Translations under genes and position numbers: made by a program
The notes under the pieces: generated by a model
The model's input: the letters and a program-made list of their open reading frames with translations, nothing else
What the model was told of the DNA's origin: nothing
Database searches by the model: none
Source of the DNA: Nageia nagi
Lineage: Eukaryota; Pinophyta
DNA length: 64,000 bases
Assembly (NCBI GenBank): GCA_050084985.1
Contig: JBITNC010000001.1
Coordinates: 120,962,001 to 121,026,000 of the forward strand
Direction: 5' to 3'
Shown here: positions 24,028 to 35,047 of the stretch, in pieces
How positions within the stretch are numbered: position 1 is the first letter of the stretch
Layout: the number at the start of each line of letters is the position of its first letter

Positions 24028-24305
24028 CTAAGACTATCAAGGGAACATTTAACTTCATTTCCAAAATATTTATAAAATATGGATTGGGTATATAGAAGTA
24101 TTTATATGGTGCTTGTAATTCAAATGTTTGGGTTTTGAATTCCTTGGTAGACATGTATATAAAATATAGAAGAATACACAAGGCCTAAGAATTGTTTGAT
24201 GACATGCATGATGTAAACGTAATTTCATGATTTGCAATAATTTGAGCATATAATACATGAATGGAAAATAGAGAAGAATATACCTCACCCTACTTCCAAG
24301 CCCCA

Positions 24306-24500
24306 TTTAACCTCTCCTCTCCTTTCCTCTAGCTTGCCTCTAATGCCATGTTTCCTCTCTTCTCCTCTCTTCTCCTCTCTTCTCCTCTCTTCTACTCTCT
24401 TCTCCTTTCTTCTCCTCTCATCTAATCTCTTATCCTATCCTCTCCTATCCTCTCCATCCTCTCCTCTTCTACTTCTAATCCTCTCCTCTTCAACTTCTTC
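24306..24500 (+). repeat. Pyrimidine-rich microsatellite (TCTCC/TCTTC)n
   Basis: Long run of CTCTTCTCCT units with minor interruptions, in the right subterminal part of the CACTA element. The open frame 24334-24534 across it is a low-complexity by-product. Confidence 0.85.
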
Positions 24501-24732
24501 AGCTCTCCAAATAACAAAATTTCAAAAATCCTAGGTCTATCCCCCTTAAACAAAATAGCTCGCATAATCCCACATAGGATTTTTTTATTTTGTTTGGGTG
24601 AAATGGAGGGGTGGTTTTTTCCTACCACCTTATGGTTTATGGTGGAGGGTTAAAACTGCCCTAGAAAACCCATCACCAAAACCACATATAGTGGTGGTTT
24701 GCACCTATACCATAAAATATGCCTCAAATAGG

Positions 24733-24762
24733 CCACTACCAAAGGCCTTTTTTGGTCTAGTG
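24733..24762 (-). repeat. Right terminal inverted repeat of the CACTA element
   Basis: On the minus strand it begins CACTAGAC followed by the 17-bp core CAAAAAAGGCCTTTGGT. It pairs with 10304-10333, and ATG at 24763-24765 completes the target duplication. The adjacent 24501-24732 contains CCTACCACCTTATGGTTTA-like subterminal motifs matching the left hairpin. Confidence 0.87.
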
Positions 24763-24765
24763 ATG

Positions 24766-25844
24766 GATGATTCATATGGGTAATTGATTTTGTGAAGGTC
24801 TTGATCATGTATTGTGTTATGAAAACTATATGTTATATAACCATATCTAAGAAGATCCATGGGATAAAGTTGCAATATAATATGGTTGGGATGTCTATCT
24901 ATTAAGCATCCAAATAGAGTCATATTATCCTTATTATCCCTAATAGCATATCAAGGGGTTATCATATTTCACCAAGGATAAAATTCTAGCTTCATGAATT
25001 GGAAGTAATTGTATGGTTTAATTATATGTAGTCTAAGAAGTTAGAATGATGTAATTCTTTTGGGGAAGCACTAATATTTTTAGTAATGTCAAATATATCC
25101 TAGGTTTTTTATCCTATTTTAAGAAATTATAATTAGACTAACAAGATTACTTTTTTAAATTAAATTATCTTATAATAAATAATCATTTATGTAAAACTTA
25201 TATTTTTAAATTATTAAAATAAACAAATGATCTTCATATACATATAAGAGACAAAGTTATGAAATATCAAATATTGATTTGTAATCACCAAAAGCCTTTA
25301 GCATACTTGGATCTTCAAATACAAATTTATTTAGTTTTTAATTGCCACATTCAATATTGCATATTTATTATTGCATAATACTAAAAACTTGAAGTAAAAT
25401 ACAATAAATAAAATACATACATACACACACTTCTACCAAAAGGCCATTTAGCATTAGAGTGGATGTTAGAGTACTAAAAAAACATTCTTAATTCCAGTTG
25501 CATTAGTAGGCATAAAAATGGTATCATGCATTGATTTTGTTATTTTTTCCATTTTTTGATGTTATCTCTAATGTTAGAATTGATGTTAGAGCTAACACTA
25601 GGGCTGACATGAAATGGCATTAGCAATAGCATCAAGAGGCACCAGAAATAAGAAAAATGAGTGCATAGATCATCAAGAAACACATATCAACCATATAAAA
25701 TTTAACATAAGTGGATGACTATGAATTTTTTGAAGACTCTTTAAATAGTGAATGTTTATCACATGTTATGGTTCTGAATTCCCTGGTATCTTCTCATGTA
25801 ATATGACAATTTCAAGTTAACAAAGATATGGATTTCCTTAATAG
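24766..25844. other. Non-coding flank right of the CACTA element
   Basis: AT-rich. At 25440-25640 are phrases with alternating GATGTTAGAG / CTAACACTAG / GGCATTAGC, similar in style to those at 6550-6600 and 7240-7310. No coding or transposon ends recognised. Confidence 0.35.
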
Positions 25845-26205
25845 GCATTGAAATTGTTTCAACAAATGCAAGAAACAGCAAGTGTAGTCCAACTAGATCA
25901 ATTCACCTTTGCCATCATCTTCAAAGCATATACCAAATTGGGATATTTGCAATAGATTTTATACATACATCAAAGAATCTTTAAAAGCACATTTTTATCA
26001 AATGTTATGATTTTGAATACCCTAGTATGCATGTATGCAAAATGTAGAAGGGTAGAGAAGGCACATGAACTGTTTGATAAGAAGCATGATGCAAATACAA
26101 TTTTATTTACTATAATGATTAAAGTATATGTAATTAATTATTGCAACAAGGGTACCCTTAAACTATTTAATCTAATAAAAGCATTTGGGAACCAACCCTA
26201 ACAAC
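25845..26205 (+). pseudogene. Pentatricopeptide repeat (PPR, PLS class) gene fragment
   Basis: A plus-strand frame gives LKLFQQMQ, QLDQFTFAIIFKAYTKLGYL, a stop, then HQRI and SNVMILNTLVCMYAKCRRVE. Then come KAHELFDKKHDANT, FTIMIKVYVINY, and GTLKLFNLIKAFGNQP before a stop at about 26202. This is roughly one PLS triplet, longer and better preserved than the units of the neighbouring array. PPR proteins bind organelle RNA and act in editing, splicing and stability; PLS-class ones are mostly editing factors. Only about 120 residues remain, with one stop, and neither targeting peptide nor E/DYW end, so this is a gene fragment. It lies 1.1 kb outside the CACTA element and shares motif wording (KAHELFDK.HDAN) with the array inside it. 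Confidence 0.75.
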
Positions 26206-27508
26206 ATAGCATGTGTATAGTGTAAACCTTATGTATATCAACTTTCTGATGCTATCTTTGATGTTATTGTTAATGCTATAGATCTTTTTATGCTATGAGT
26301 GATGCTAAATATATTATCCTAATGTTATACTAATGCCACATATGTCTACATTTGACACCAAGAGTATCACCTTGTATAATGTAATAATTAATGTCATTTA
26401 TGGCATTATAGCATGAGTGAAAAAATATACTTCAATTTAATCTATGCTATGCTAAACACTTAGACTATAGTAGTGATATAAAATCAATAAAATAATAAGG
26501 ATTTATATTAGTTCCTCTCAATGTGAGAGTACTCCAATTTAATGGTGCTCTAAATTTTATTAGCCAATATAGAATTAGAAAATATGCAAGAAATGGATAA
26601 AGATCTGCAATGTATTATCTACAAGCCTCCTTATTACTTATGTAATACTCTAACCTTTAGAAAATTATTAATGGAGTCACCAAATCTATCAATAATATTG
26701 TGCCAATAGTAGTAATCACATAAACAATGCTTCAACAACATTGAAAAATGGATTCTAATAGAAGAAATACAACCATGAATCGATGATGAACCACTTGAAC
26801 TAATGAAATGTATTCTAAAATAAATATGGCAATCAAAATGATATTAAATATTTAGTTTCCTTGCTTGAGTTATTCGATAGAATAATGTCAATACCATTGA
26901 ATGATATTAAATAAATAATGTTGTTAATATTATGGATCAAACTTACCAAACTATTGGATTATGTTTAATTCCAAGTATGGAGATCTCTAGTGGACAAACC
27001 TCTACTCATGGATTATCAAACTTCCAAATTGACCCATTTCACATCAAATATAAACTAAAAATTTATCCATATTAAATGTATGAATTATGGACCATGTTAA
27101 ATATATGATTGAGATCACATGGTAATATATTGTAAATTTAAAAATCACCACCAAAATTAAAAACTTTAAGTTTGTATTTAAAATAAATTTAATAATCTCA
27201 ATACATAGAGATTCTAGTTGCAACATTAAATGTAAAATTATAAAATATCAATTTTAGGTTGATCAGTAACAATCTCATATTTTTCTTATTTTGTTGCATC
27301 AAGAACTCATGTTTTTATAAATTTTATTTTAAGATTCATTATTAATCACATTATTATGTGGAATGTAAAAATTATTGTGAATCTAAAATAACATTATAAT
27401 GATCTTCGCGATATTTCAATAATTATGATGGATCTTCAAGAATGTTACAAAAATATTTTATATAGATATTTTGTGTTTCTATACTGATATTTGGGATTAT
27501 TTTAATCT
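26206..27508. other. Non-coding stretch, nothing recognised
   Basis: AT-rich sequence without long frames, inverted ends or tandem arrays. It ends at the left LTR of the gag-only element. Confidence 0.35.
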
Positions 27509-28307
27509 TGATATATCTTTATTGTAAGCACCTCAAAATCACCTCTTACCCATAATTGCTTTGCATCTTGGTACTTTCACCCAATCACTCCATCATAGCC
27601 ATTTTTAATCTGATATGTTGAGCACCTAATCGGTATGTCGATTGCCCTGACCAGTTATCTTGTTAATTGGCCAATTCGTTAGATCAATTAGCCTATTGAT
27701 CTAATGTCAAATCTATAAGATAAATTTAAAATTTTATTTTCCCTCTCTTGGCCATTCACATCATCTTGGATCTTGACCATTACCAGCCCTCCTCTCATGC
27801 CTAGCCAAATACTTGAGCACTATCCCAAGCCTAATCACCTATAACATCTCCCATTATATGTTTTAAGCTTTCTTACAGGTGTTAGAGAGCATTAGGATTT
27901 TTATTGAAGCATTATATAACTTGTATATTTTTATGTATAGCATTTCTATGCATTTGTGTGACCATGTAGTATGTATCTAGGCTAGATTCATGATAGTTTA
28001 GTTTATTTTTATCATTGTATTAGGATAGTATGAGCATATTACATTGCATTGTAGGCATTTTCTTATTTTATAATTCCAATTTAATTATCATATAGGGGGT
28101 CTACATTCCATTAAGGAGGTTTAATAATGCTCTTTAAGCATACTCTAGGGTCTTAAGGAACTAGAGTGTTGAGTCCTCCATTAACATTTATTTTCTTACA
28201 AGCCTATACATCAATAGCATCCCTCCATCATTTGTCACAAGATAAAATCTAGCACAAGTATTAATGATGTAACCTTAACCCCTCTTCGATGGAGATGGGT
28301 CACCACA
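27509..28307 (+). repeat. 5' LTR of the gag-only element
   Basis: Matches 34182-34981 along its length, for example CTCAAAATCACCTCTT, ACTTTCACCCAATCACTCCA, AGGGTCTTAAGG.ACTAGAGT and the end GATC/GGTCACCACA. Both LTRs hold GGTATGT.G.TTGCCCT-like and TTGATC.ATTAG blocks. Primer-binding sequence after 28307 is not recognisable. Confidence 0.75.
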
Positions 28308-29740
28308 TTTTATTTTCCACAAGATGGTGATCATATGGGACCTCCCTTGGTCCATTGAAGATCAACTTAAGGAGTTTTCTAAACTTTTCTCTTTTTGTTG
28401 GGTTTTCAATTTTTCCCTTTCTCTTACTTTTTTGATCATTTCTTTTCACTAAAATGTGTTGATTCTTTCATGTAATCACCTTAGAGATGAGGTGAATAAT
28501 ATTTTGAAGGTATTAAGTCCCCATTCCTAGCCTATCACTAGTTGGTTTCATTAAAATTGATTTACAAAATTTAGCCAACCTTTAGCATATCGGTTAGCAC
28601 ATCAACCGCTTCCCAATGCACTAGTTGGCCTAGTAATGATCATTCAAATTTTTAAATCATACCATTAGTCAGTTATTCTTCAGCAAACTAGTACATCTTT
28701 GTAATTTGATGTTCAATAGATTGATCCATATGTTAGTCAAGCGTGAGGGTACCGATTGGCTCTATTTTAGGTTTTAAGTATATTAGCTAGGCTTAGATCA
28801 TTTTTTATCATTTTATCACTAGTTCTAGTCTTGTAACTAGGTAGTAGTAGTCCACTACTATCATTTTCATACTTTATTTTTAAATTTCTTTGGGTACCAT
28901 TATGACCAGATGGCCAATTAGTTGATCGATCCTTCGATTGGTACTGCTAACCAATTTTCAATGTATCAGTTAGGTCAAAGCTTGTAAAATAGGTATTGTA
29001 CATATCAAGATCTTGGATTGGGATCCCCTTATGATTGTATCTCACTTTTATCATCCTTTAGATAAAATAGTTTTTGTTCTTTGCATCCTAGGACTATTTA
29101 TTTTCTTATTTTTCCCTTGTGCATTAGTGAAAATGTTATCCTTAGGTGGGAGTGCCTTATCATATCTTGTGAAGGGTGTAATTTTTTAGTTTTTGCATCC
29201 ATTTAGTTGCATATATTGGGTCAATTAACCTTGCATCCTTAATCACATGAGCCTAGGATTGAGTTAGGCATGTGGCTATCACTACCATGATGCCACCCAC
29301 ACTTAAGAGGTCATTACCAAGGTGGGGTACTTCATTTGATCCCTTAAACATTTCATCTCCCTAAATATTAAACCTTCACCTTTAAACACTTGGCTAGATC
29401 AATCCTTAGGAAGACTAATCAAGAGGTCAATTTACCATAAAATTAATCATCATTCATTAAGATAATAGCCAAATTTAATAAGAAGTAATTAGATCAACAT
29501 AATCACCATTGCTATCTTAATCATCATCAAATCATAATCATATAGGCATTGCTATCTTATCTTATAGATGTTTGTGTATTAGCTTTGCATACAAAAAAAA
29601 TAAAAAATAATCAAAATAAATAAATAAATATTTAGTCTTTGTATTTATTTACTTATCTTGTTTGGAAAATTTGGTACATTTAAATTTAGCAACAATGTTG
29701 TTCTTTCCATTTGTTCCTTTATTTTTAAGGCTAATTAATC
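28308..29740 (+). other. Leader of the gag-only element, rich in CGATTGG-type short motifs
   Basis: No coding signal. From 28560 to 28990 many short near-palindromic motifs recur in a chain: ATCGGTTAGCACATCAACCG, ACTAGTTGGCC, ACCGATTGGC, TTGATCGATCCTTCGATTGG, GCTAACCAATT. The same motif style occurs in the LTRs (27600-27710, 34300-34370), in Tat-2's LTR (43530-43590) and at 45240-45440. Confidence 0.5.
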
Positions 29741-29749
29741 CTTGGAAAT

Positions 29750-31900
29750 TTGATAGGGAGCCTTATGTGAACATGGTAATCACCCTAAGGTATAATCAAC
29801 TAGATCAAGAGCAATATCAAGATCAAGAGCCACCATGTTAACCCCTTCCTTCTAGGCCAATCACCCCTCAATCTCATATTTCAACCCCCTCTCATCATTC
29901 TCATCCTTATTTCCATCCTTCTCATAATTGTCCTCATCATTCTTCTCCTCATGTCACTATGCCTCTTGGTTCCCAATTGGCTAGTGAAATAAATTCTCAC
30001 CCCTTGTTTCAAAATATTCCTCAAACCATAAAAAATCAATTTGTGTATGACCCTATTATTCAAGATATTTTGTTTAAACTCTTTCAATACTTCACCCTTA
30101 AACATCATTATAATCAAACATGCCCCCTCCTTCACATCTTAAAAATGTGATTCATAATTACAATCCCTCATATTTTGATCCCCAACCTTGTTTTTTCAAC
30201 ACCTCTCCACTTGTTCCAATAATTAAAATAACATCTCAACCTTTGAAACAAATGATCTCACAAGGATCCCTAACCACATCATTACCATCAAGTGTTTAGC
30301 CTTTCGTATCAAGTATACAACACATCAACCCTAATCATGGATCAGCATCCCATTATCACACTCAACAAGGTAGGCCTTCTTGTCCACCAAAACCTCTCAT
30401 TATGCAATCAAGCTCTTTGATCACATTAAATCAACTTACATCTCATGGATTAGGGATACATCATAATCTTCCTCCCTGAGATTCCCACATCAAAATCAAA
30501 ATCAATCAACTCACTTTACCTATGTTGTTCAAATCAATACTTCCCATTAAGTAAGCCAACATGATCCAAATCTAAATCAAACCCAAGGCAACTTTCAACA
30601 AATGAATTTTCAAGGTATAATTCATCAAGCTCATCAAAATATGAGTCAAACTCCCCCCTTTCATCATGTCAATCAACCATCATATCAAATTTAAGGATAT
30701 ACCATGCAAGTGACTCATCAATAAAGTTAATATTTTCCCAATCCAACATGGAACCAACCATTGGGACAAAGCATGCACCAAGGCTATCAACAACCAACAT
30801 ATCAAGTTCAAAGTGTGGCAACCCAACAACCTCCAATAATTCATGATGATATCTTGAAGAGGTTGCAAGATATAGAATGAAAATATCAACAATAAAAGTA
30901 AAATCAACTTATATTATCAATCAATTATCAATGAACCTATCAATTCCATGGTTCCAATCAAGTAATATCCCTACAAGTTTAAGGTTCCTCAAATAACAAA
31001 GTTCAAAGGGAAACAACATATAAGAGAGCACTTAAAGAAATTTAAGTATTCCTAATATCTTATAAGCAATGATGATGTCCTCATGCTTAGGTTATTTCCA
31101 ATAACTTTAGTAGGCTAAGCTTTGGATTGGTACAATAACTTATCCTAACATAATGTATATTCTTTTGAGAAACTAGCCAATCTCTTCTTGGATCATTTTA
31201 CCATCAACATAATGAAAAGATCATCTATCATGGATTTAACAAGAATATCATAAGTACAATGATGAGTCTATCAATGATTACATGGTAAGATGGAGAGCAA
31301 TTGTGATATATTTATCATACTCCTTATCATAGGAGGAGCTTATAAAGATCTTTTGCAAAAGTTGTAATAAGCAAATATCATCCACCTTACAAATCCAACA
31401 ACACAAATCTTTTGAGGATTCCTTATCACAAGGAAATATCATTAAAGAAGTCAAGATCCAATTGAGTGATATAAAATTATGTAAGAAGAATTATTATAAA
31501 AATTAAAAGTGTAATTACAACTATCAATCATATCAAAAGAAAAAATCAATTCAACCCTCATACAAATTCAACTAAGAAAATTTGGATCCTCAACTAATCA
31601 TGTGTGAGCAAGAGCAACCCAACAATCCAAGGTAAAGAAGAAATTTCACTTCTTTGGGGGACTCATTATCATATGCTACCAAAGTTATTACAAGCAAATA
31701 TTTTGACATTACCCCCAATAATAGAAAATCTAGGAGCATCAACAAGACCTTGGTACAAAGAAAATGAGTTTTGTGAGTACCAAAAAAAAAGTGTACATAA
31801 CACCAATGGGTGCATGTGATTGAAGCATGAGATCCAATATCTTATTGATGATGTTCAAGTATCAATAGAAGCATCAATCATACCACCTAATCAGCATTTG
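29750..31900 (+). pseudogene. Gag (retrotransposon gag domain) relic of the gag-only element
   Basis: The first part (29830-30950) is rich in Pro, His, Ser, Asn and Gln with many stops, the usual variable N-terminal region. The gag core lies at 30960-31330: KFKVPQITKFKGKQHIREHL, LMLRLFPITLVG, ALDWYNNL and FEKLANLFLDHFTIN. These match the F.VP.F..Y.G...P..H...F and LF..SL.G.A..WF..L signature of the retrotransposon gag domain (PF03732). At 31760-31850 a zinc-finger-like FCEYQKK..H.T.GC is followed by LKHEIQYLIDD. The protein would form the element's particle and bind its RNA. Multiple stops; not functional as it stands. Confidence 0.75.
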
Positions 31901-32029
31901 GGAATTTTTAGCAACCCTTTGCCTAATAATTATCAAAGCATAGCCTCAGCATTATGTGAGCAAGACTACCATTAGGTTGAGCCTCCATACTCTTATGGTA
32001 ACTTTGTTGGTTGAGCCATTGAATATGGA

Positions 32030-33000
32030 TACTATCCTTGACTTATTATCATTATCATTTTTCTTTAGTTCTATCATATATTATCATCAAAATATCATCA
32101 TTGGCACATTGGTCATAAATATTACATCATAATCTTAACATCTTGGGATTTGATACTAGATCCTACTACTCCTTTGTGGTCATTGAGTAGTGGGTACTTT
32201 AGGGTAGGAAAATATTTACTCATCTCCCACCATCAACATGTCTTATCTTTGTCATCACTTTTAGATAGAACTAGTATTATCTTCTCCTCATGTGGCATGC
32301 ATCTTTGTCACACTATAATGTAATCATTTATCATATCATCATTATCATGTCACCTTATATCATCCCCTATCATAGTATCATTATTCCTATCATCATAATT
32401 ATGTTTGGAACACTTTCATCAAGTACCTCTCATCTTAACATCACAATCATATAATCATAGGCACATATCTTTGAGGTTCATTTGACTTATGATCATTATC
32501 ACTTCCCATGGACCTCATTTCTCGATGAAGACATAACCACTTGGATCACAATCATATATCAATTTTCTTAAATCATTCCTTTTATATTGATCATAGATTA
32601 TTGACTATCATGATTTCTGAGGGAAACATAGTCTTGTGGAAAAAGTGATAATAGCCTTGAGATGTGTGAATCTTTTGCTGACTTCATCATCATCAGTTAT
32701 CAATGAGCAAACATATTTTCATCATGATAAAATATCAACTAAAATCATTCATCTTTTATAATATCTTCTATCATTTTATCATATCTACTATCAAAATCAA
32801 ATCAAGCAAATCATTTATCATTGATAAATCTTGTATCATTTCATATCATGAGTCTTTGAGTCTATCAATATCAGTGATCAATGAGAAACTTATCAATGAT
32901 ATGATAATGTTTTATTGACATCACCTTATTTTCCTTTTTAAGTCTTAATATATCCACTATCTTAAGTCATAGCCAATATCACATTGGCATCTTATCATAT
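32030..33000 (+). repeat. Low-complexity ATCATT/TATCAT-rich region
   Basis: Dense, irregular runs of ATCATT, TATCAT and CATCAT triplet-like words, strongest at 32320-32420 and 32700-32900. Part of the non-coding 3' interior of the gag-only element. The frame 32703-32918 is a by-product. Confidence 0.6.
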
Positions 33001-33049
33001 CAGTAGCATGTCATACATCATGACTTTATGCCTATCACTTTGATCATCT

Positions 33050-33910
33050 CTATCTTTGCTTTCCATTTAGCATGAGGAAAAGATGTTATTTCAGGAGATC
33101 TACTTTTCTTTCCATTCAACATGGGGAAACATTATCCTAAAATATTGTTCTTCCTTACTTTCTATTAAGCATGGAGAAAGTTAATCATTTTAAGCATTTA
33201 TCCTATCTATAGATGTGTAGATTGGTTATGAAATAAGAGTGTTGGCACTGGGAGGTGTTATACCCATATTCATCCTTAGAGAGACTACATCACCATGATC
33301 ATATATTTTATCTAGTACATATGGCTTATGACACAACAGTATTGGCATAGCAAGGTGTTATAGTCGTACGTACCCTCAACATGATTGTGTCAACTTTTGC
33401 ATCACATTACACACACTATCACTTTGACTATTATTAGCATCTTTGCTCTCTATTCAATATGGAGCAAAGATATCATTTAAGGGAGATCTCCTTTGCTTTC
33501 CATTCAATATGGTGTAAAGTTATCCTTGATACTTATTTTTCTTGCTTTCCATTGAGCATGGGGTAAGATTTATTATTGTTTACCTTACTTTCCATTCAAA
33601 ATGGGGCAGGGCTTATCCTTATTTGTCTTTCTTTCCATTCAACATGGGGCAAGATATATCATTGTTCACTTTGCTTTCCATTTAGCATGGGGCAAGGCTT
33701 ATCTTTATTTTTCTTGCTTTCCATTCAACATGGGGTAAGACTTATCTCTTTTTCCTCTTTTCTTTCCATTCATCATGGGGCCAAGTTATCCTCAGCATAT
33801 CTTACTTTCTATTCATCATATGGAAAGGTCATTATCATTTGTAATCACTTGCAATAAGGTTGTTGCTACCATTAATTTCGCTTTTCATTCCATTCAACAT
33901 GGGGTAGAGT
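33050..33910 (+). repeat. Tandem array built on TTTCCATTCAACATGGGG
   Basis: About a dozen units of 50-60 bp, each with CTTGCTTTCCATTCAACATG then GGGCAAG.TTATCC, interrupted at 33200-33420 by another segment. A reverse-complement relative (CTTTGCCCCAATAGTTGAAAG) lies at 44110-44210 in Tat-2. Typical Tat 3' region repeat; the frames 33576-33857 and 33775-33990 across it are not genes. Confidence 0.8.
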
Positions 33911-34181
33911 TTCCTTTTGGTAGCATGATCATATATTTGAGCGTGACTCATCATGAGTCTCAAGTATTTAGCATTGATATTAGTTGGTAACCTTTGCATT
34001 GACCATATCATTGAGATAATCTAGAAGTTATCCCTTAGTATGTGGTAGGTTTGCATACCTATGTATACCTTTTATGTCAATAAAATCATTAATAGTTAAT
34101 AATAATTATCAATATCTTATTGATCATTATCATTTCATCATTCATCTTTCATCATCATGATTTCCCTTTTTGGATTTTAGT

Positions 34182-34981
34182 TGAGTTCCATATCTCACAA
34201 AACTCGTCTCAAAATCACCTCTTCACCCAATCATTTTGCATCATGACACTTTCACCCAATCACTCCATCATAGCCATTTTTGATCATATATATCATGCAT
34301 CTAAATGGTATGTAGGTTTCCCTATTTGGTTGATCAATTAGGTTTCTAACTAGTGAGGTCAACCGAAACTACTATTATGATATTAGATCTATAAAGTCAA
34401 ATTTAAAATTTCATTTTCCCTCTCTTGGTCATTCAATAATTTTGGCTCTAGATCATTACTAGCCTTCCTCTTTGACCTAGTCAAATCCTTGAGTATTATC
34501 AAAATCCCTAATCACCTCTAGCACCTCCCACAACATGTTTTAAGCTTTCTTATAGGTGTCAGAGAGCATTGGGAGCTATCTTGGAGCATTAGAGCACTTG
34601 TATCCTTTTGTGTATATCATTTCTATGCATTTGTGTGCATATGTAATACGTATTTAGGCTAGATTCATGGTAGTTTAGTTTATTTTTATCATTTTATCAT
34701 TGTATTAGCATACCACATTGTATTGTAGGTATTTCCTTGTTTTCTAATGCCCATTTTATTATGGGGTACGGGGTCTAAATTCCATTAATGAGGTTTAACA
34801 CCTCTCTTTGAGCATACTCTAGGGTCTTAAGGGACTAGAGTGTTAAGGCCCCCATTAAAATTTATTTGCTTACAAATTTAGACATCAAGAGCATCCCTCC
34901 ATCATTTTCCATAAGATAAAATCTTGAACAAGCATTGGTGGTGCAACCTTGACCCCTTCTCAGTGGAGAGGGATCACCACA
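34182..34981 (+). repeat. 3' LTR of the gag-only element
   Basis: Partner of 27509-28307. It starts TGAGTTCCATATCTCACAAA (Tat-2's LTR starts TGTATCTCACAAA on the minus strand) and ends GATCACCACA. 34982-35047 is a short remaining spacer before the next element. Confidence 0.75.
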
Positions 34982-35047
34982 TTTGGTTATACACATTTAT
35001 GCTACCTATATCTTACAAAATAGTTGGAATATCAATCGTAAACTTTA

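Larger units (their letters stand above)
20680..24250 (+). repeat. Array of 250-253-bp units derived from a PPR gene, about 11 copies
   Basis: Each unit, read on the plus strand, encodes a degraded PLS-type pentatricopeptide segment. It runs NSNVWVLNALIDMYTKCGRI, then HKA.ELFDKMHDA, then NIVSW..MIA.YAQNG, then PLNFT.KIL and an LHGAC block. The phrase CATGGTGCTTGTAATTCAAA starts at about 21057, 21592, 21845, 22098, 22349, 22601, 22851, 23101, 23353 and 24105, so the period is 250-253 bp from 21592 to 23353. The last step is stretched by the solo LTR. The unit is shorter than a normal PLS triplet, so part of the motif was lost before amplification. Stops recur at the same codons in many copies, for example KA-stop-ELFDK and MIA-stop-YAQNG. 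The array therefore expanded as non-coding DNA. It lies inside the CACTA element, about 0.5 kb from its right end. Confidence 0.85.
10304..24762. mobile_element. CACTA (En/Spm) DNA transposon, 14.5 kb, defective
   Basis: The left end reads CATTAGAA and the right end, reverse-complemented, CACTAGAC. The terminal 30 bp match at 26 positions, including a perfect 17-bp core CAAAAAAGGCCTTTGGT. The flanking triplets are ATG on both sides (10301-10303 and 24763-24765), the 3-bp target duplication expected of CACTA elements. Inside lie a decayed En/Spm-family (Ptta, TNPA-like) gene, subterminal repeats, an inserted Tat-like retroelement and PPR-derived arrays. I find no TNP2/TNPD-type transposase, so mobility would need outside help. 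The left first triplet has changed from CAC to CAT. Three independent signs agree: ends, target duplication, and family-specific gene relic. Confidence 0.85.
27509..34981 (+). mobile_element. Tat/Athila-like LTR element carrying gag only
   Basis: Two direct LTRs of 799 and 800 bp (27509-28307 and 34182-34981) bracket 5.9 kb of interior. The interior holds a gag relic (29750-31900), then low-complexity and tandem-repeat DNA (32030-33910) with no protease, RT or integrase motif. That is the layout of non-autonomous gag-only (TR-GAG or LARD-type) elements, which rely on enzymes of a relative. Sequences in 33180-33400 and in the LTRs match the reverse complement of Tat-2 (43500-44050), which does retain pol, so Tat-2's family is the likely helper. 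I see no clear target duplication. Confidence 0.75.

Noticed and set aside
24334-24534. Leu/Ser-rich 66-residue frame
   Set aside because: Translation of the TCTCC microsatellite.
33576-33990. Two open frames over the TTTCCATTCAACATGGGG array
   Set aside because: Repeat-driven frames in the non-coding 3' region of a Tat-like element.
27509-34986. A 5-bp target duplication for the gag-only element
   Set aside because: Flanks AATCT and TTTGG do not match; the ends may be off by a few bases or the copies may have eroded, so none is claimed.
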